DNA of 64,000 nucleotides. Source: Siphlonurus alternatus. Lineage: Eukaryota; Arthropoda; Insecta; Ephemeroptera; Siphlonuridae. This document shows positions 61,531 through 64,000 of the stretch, piece after piece (positions within the stretch are counted from its first letter, which is position 1; each line of letters opens with the position of its first letter). Below the pieces are notes generated by a model, which was given only the letters and a program-made list of their open reading frames with translations, did no database searches and had not been told where the DNA came from. The stretch is from the NCBI GenBank assembly GCA_949825025.1, contig OX463784.1:14737283-14801282 (forward strand), in the 5' to 3' direction. Both the position numbers and the translations under genes were made by a program.

Positions 61531-61538
61531 TATATAAC
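61531..61538 (+). promoter_or_regulatory. TATA box of the small secreted protein gene
   Basis: TATATAAC lies 60 bases before the start codon. Transcription would start near 61,561, giving a 5' leader of about 30 bases that contains a two-codon upstream frame (ATG CGA TAG at 61,567). Confidence 0.6.
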
Positions 61539-61590
61539 TAAAAGTGAGGTGTGAAATCTTAGCCAGATGCGATAGAAACATCGCTCCGGT

Positions 61591-62893
61591 ATGATCGTGG
61601 CTAAGGTAAGACTAATTAATGTAATATATATAGTGTAATAATAATGATAAAAACTCCCTATGCTTATTTTTGTATTTTTATCCTCCAGTTTCAGTGATGT
61701 TATTAAAAACTTTAAACGTTAATAGTGCTTTAATTTTCGTCACCTTTATTTCACATTATATGATCTTTATTATATTATATGTTTGTTTTTTTAAACTTTA
61801 AAATTTCATATTGATATTCATATAATGTGAAATAAAGGTGACGAAAAAGCACTATTAACGTTTCAAAGTTAATAGAAACCTTGAATGATTTTTTTTGTTG
61901 CATAATTAATAATATGAATACATTAAAGACCTGGAATTAATGAATCAAAAGGAAATCACAGTTACGTTATTGCCATGCAGTTAATTTTCCCTATATTTGA
62001 GTGTTAAATATTTGCATGACTTGACTGCGTTTTGTAGCACAATTATGTATAAAACCAACATTATCATTTGATAAATTTATCATTTTATCCGTGAAAATAC
62101 AGTAAAATCGAGAGTTATTAAAATTGCATAGGTCATATTTAGAAAATACTTTTTATTTTTAATCAGATGAAAAATACTATCATACTTTTGTTTACTCGTA
62201 AAATTAATTACTGTAAATAGGAATAACGTTTAATATTTTAAAACACACTATTCAAAAATAAAATTAATTTGCAAGCAAGAATGAAGAATGTTATCAATAT
62301 TTGATTTGTTGTTGATTTTTACTCCAAGTGGTGCAGTATTTAATTTGAACATAATTATATTATTACATAGAAATTCAATAAAATAAGCATTTCATTATAT
62401 ACCAATTTGCTAATAATATTATTAAATTCATTTTTTTTAGCGTTTTTCCCTAACCATTTTTCAAAAAAAATAAATAAATAAAAATCCTCTCCCGATTCTG
62501 TTCCTATATTTTCTTGGTTGTAATGTAGGTTTAACAAAACTCATATTTTATTGTATACATATTTTGTATTGTTCTGATCCCATCTGAAGAATTTTAATCA
62601 ATTCATTCTCACTGTCTTAATATGTCTGTGAGGCTACAAACGCTGTAATATTAATTGACCAAATGTCCTAGGGTCTACCTGTCCTGGTCACTGCTGCCTT
62701 GGCTGTAGCTCTCGTCCGAACTCCAGGACATTCTCGTTCTCATCAGCCACACTTTAGTGTTCTTGGCCGCCGTTTGTGGCGCTTCGACCACCCGGCATCT
62801 CCACTTCTTCGATACAACAAACATCCGTCATTGTTGATCCCGACCAGAAACATCGGGGACGATACCAACGACATTGAAGCTTTGAATAAGTAA
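61591..62893 (+). CDS. Small secreted protein / putative propeptide, two exons (may continue)
   Basis: Exon 1 (61,591-61,605) codes MIVAK before donor GTAAGA. Exon 2 starts at 62,672 after ATGTCCTAG, in phase, and reads GLPVLVTAALAVALVRTPG and onward. The first 20 residues form a signal peptide or anchor. The rest carries FSVLGRRLWRFDHP, where Gly-Arg-Arg is the usual amidation and cleavage signal of neuropeptide precursors, and an acidic end (IGDDTNDIEALN). At 62,889 the consensus donor AA|GTAAGT contains an in-frame TAA, so the gene either stops at 62,893 (78 residues) or splices onward out of view. I do not recognise the family. The minus strand is also open but lacks a promoter and matched exons. 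Confidence 0.5.
61701..61875. mobile_element. Hairpin element in the intron of the small secreted gene
   Basis: Arms TTTAAACGTTAATAGTGCTT...GTCACCTTTATTTCACATTA and the complementary run (TAATGTGAAATAAAGGTGAC...) around an AT loop of about 50 bases. No coding capacity. Confidence 0.75.
62216..62348 (+). repeat. 130-bp direct repeat, copy A
   Basis: Nearly identical to 63,481-63,611, e.g. AAAATAAAATTAATTTGCAA and TTGATTTGTTGTTGATTTTT. The two copies lie 1.27 kb apart in the same orientation, bracketing exon 2 of the small secreted gene and the MITE. Confidence 0.8.
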
Positions 62894-62944
62894 GTACGAT
62901 GTATTTTGCAGAGTGGGGATCAACGTGATACTGTCCGTTCCATA

Positions 62945-63170
62945 AAGGTGGATTCACATGGCGATATTTTTATCATGCGACGCAACGCGAATAATGCGCA
63001 CTTGCTGTGACATCTGTTGACGGCCATATTTGGCGATTAATAAAAAGAGCATCGTAATTAACGCGATTTCACTGCCGCAACCTGGCGAATTCGCTCGCCG
63101 CATAGGATTTCACAGCTTGTGTGACAAAATCGCGTCGCATCGCCGTAGTTCGGCCATCTGAATCCGCCCT
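62945..63170. mobile_element. MITE with GGCGGATTCA termini, copy 2
   Basis: Same family as 42,445-42,665: GGTGGATTCACATGGCGAT at the left, CATCTGAATCCGCC at the right, and a shared interior. It lies 50 bases after the possible stop of the small secreted gene and contains AATAAA at 63,039-63,044, which could serve that gene as a poly(A) signal. Confidence 0.8.
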
Positions 63171-63480
63171 ATGGTTTTTGTCGTGTTTGTAATTTTGTTC
63201 AAATTAATTGGCAGACGGTTGATAAAAAATGGTCTTATTAATCAAACACAAGACATCCACTTTACTGCACTTTACTTTCCTGTACTTCTTTTGACTATAA
63301 TATATTTTATACTTATTCAGAAGGGTGCATGCATGGTAGCGTACTTCAGCAATATCTACAAGGGAGTTTTATGTAAAACTTATTTGCTCTCATGCTGATA
63401 TAAAATTTAAAAAAACAAATGTAAGTCAAAAAGTTAATATGTTTAAACCATGTCACATTTTTTTCTTTCTCAAACACTGT
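63171..63480. other. Non-coding stretch
   Basis: No supported gene. An acceptor-like TATTCAG near 63,320 is in a phase that could follow 62,889, but its frame stops after about six codons. Confidence 0.35.
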
Positions 63481-63611
63481 AAATACGAATAACGTTTACT
63501 ATTTTAAAGCACACTATTCAAAAATAAAATTAATTTGCACGCAAGAATGAAGAATGTTAATATTTGATTTGTTGTTGATTTTTACTCCAAGTGGTACAGT
63601 ATTTAATTTTT
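63481..63611 (+). repeat. 130-bp direct repeat, copy B
   Basis: Partner of 62,216-62,348, with a 4-base deletion and scattered substitutions. Confidence 0.8.
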
Positions 63612-63758
63612 ATGTATTTATAGGAAATTATTATTTTTCTATTTTTCTTCTATTATTATTTTAATTTTTTATATTTGTTAAACATTAAAATTTTAATACA
63701 ATAAAATTAAATATACCAATGATATTACTAAACTTTTTAAATATTGATTTTTTTTTTT

Positions 63759-64000
63759 TTTGCTTTTTAACTGAACTCTAGTATAGGGTATTGGCCACAT
63801 ATAAGTGACTGGATTGAATTCAACCTCCCGGCTCTTCGTAGACCCTACTTTTGTGGGTCCCTTCCAAACCGGGGCGACCACGGCCTAAGCAATCCATACC
63901 AGCATTCGCCTGGTTGTGACTGAGGAAACCATGGAAACCTTAGTGAGGATGGTCGGCAATTGATGGAGGATGCCGTCAATCACCTCCCGGATGCACGAGT
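63759..64000 (-). mobile_element. tRNA-derived SINE, second copy, cut by the window end
   Basis: Minus-strand copy of the 60,520 family: the 3' end GTTCAGTTAAAAAGC lies at about 63,763, and the body with GGGACCCACAAAAGTAGGGT and the GACCATCCTCACTAAGGTTT core follows. The tRNA-like head lies beyond the window. Confidence 0.8.

Noticed and set aside
62754..62957. 67-codon minus-strand frame over exon 2 of the small secreted gene
   Set aside because: No promoter or matched exon on that strand, while the plus strand has a TATA box, start exon, acceptor and donor in phase.

Overview
This is animal nuclear DNA, very AT-rich, with spliced genes, long introns and gene deserts full of small DNA transposons. 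An arthropod, most likely an insect, fits best: GT-AG introns, TATA boxes next to GA repeats, an anosmin/Kal1-type fibronectin III exon, a glutamine-rich secreted protein, and many hairpin MITEs. The species cannot be named from the sequence. Exons stand out as GC-richer islands, and I used this together with splice signals and reading-frame phase to rebuild genes.

Layout. 1-28,000 is essentially gene-free: AT-rich DNA with many inverted-repeat elements, simple repeats and a few exon-like fragments (6.7, 16.3, 23.4 and 25.1 kb). 28,057-34,561 (minus) is a three-exon gene for a secreted glutamine/proline-rich protein of about 701 residues. It has a TATA box, a split signal-peptide exon, a terminal basic exon and a possible alternative terminal exon in intron 1. 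34.7-42.4 kb is repeat-rich and includes a tRNA pseudogene. 42.7-44.3 kb holds three GC-rich exon-like islands whose strand I could not settle. 46.4-54.7 kb (plus) is a RING-finger E3 ligase gene with five phase-matched coding exons (456 residues) and possible 5' non-coding exons. A tRNA-Pro(AGG) gene is at 56,158. One fibronectin III exon of a Kal1 homologue lies at 58,705-58,840 (minus). At 61.53-62.9 kb (plus) a TATA box, a signal-peptide-like exon and a second exon with a Gly-Arg-Arg site make a small secreted protein or propeptide candidate, possibly running past the window.

The named genes do not form one pathway. Three of them (the Q-rich protein, Kal1 and the propeptide candidate) would act outside the cell, and the RING protein would act inside it. 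The mobile-element load is the other main content. It includes Tourist-like hairpins with G-run ends and A/T 3-bp flanks, hairpins flanked by TTAA, a hairpin family carrying CRE-like TGACGTCA sites, a TA-flanked element with about 220-bp arms enclosing a coding-like segment, and a tRNA-derived SINE family whose central motif recurs across the window.
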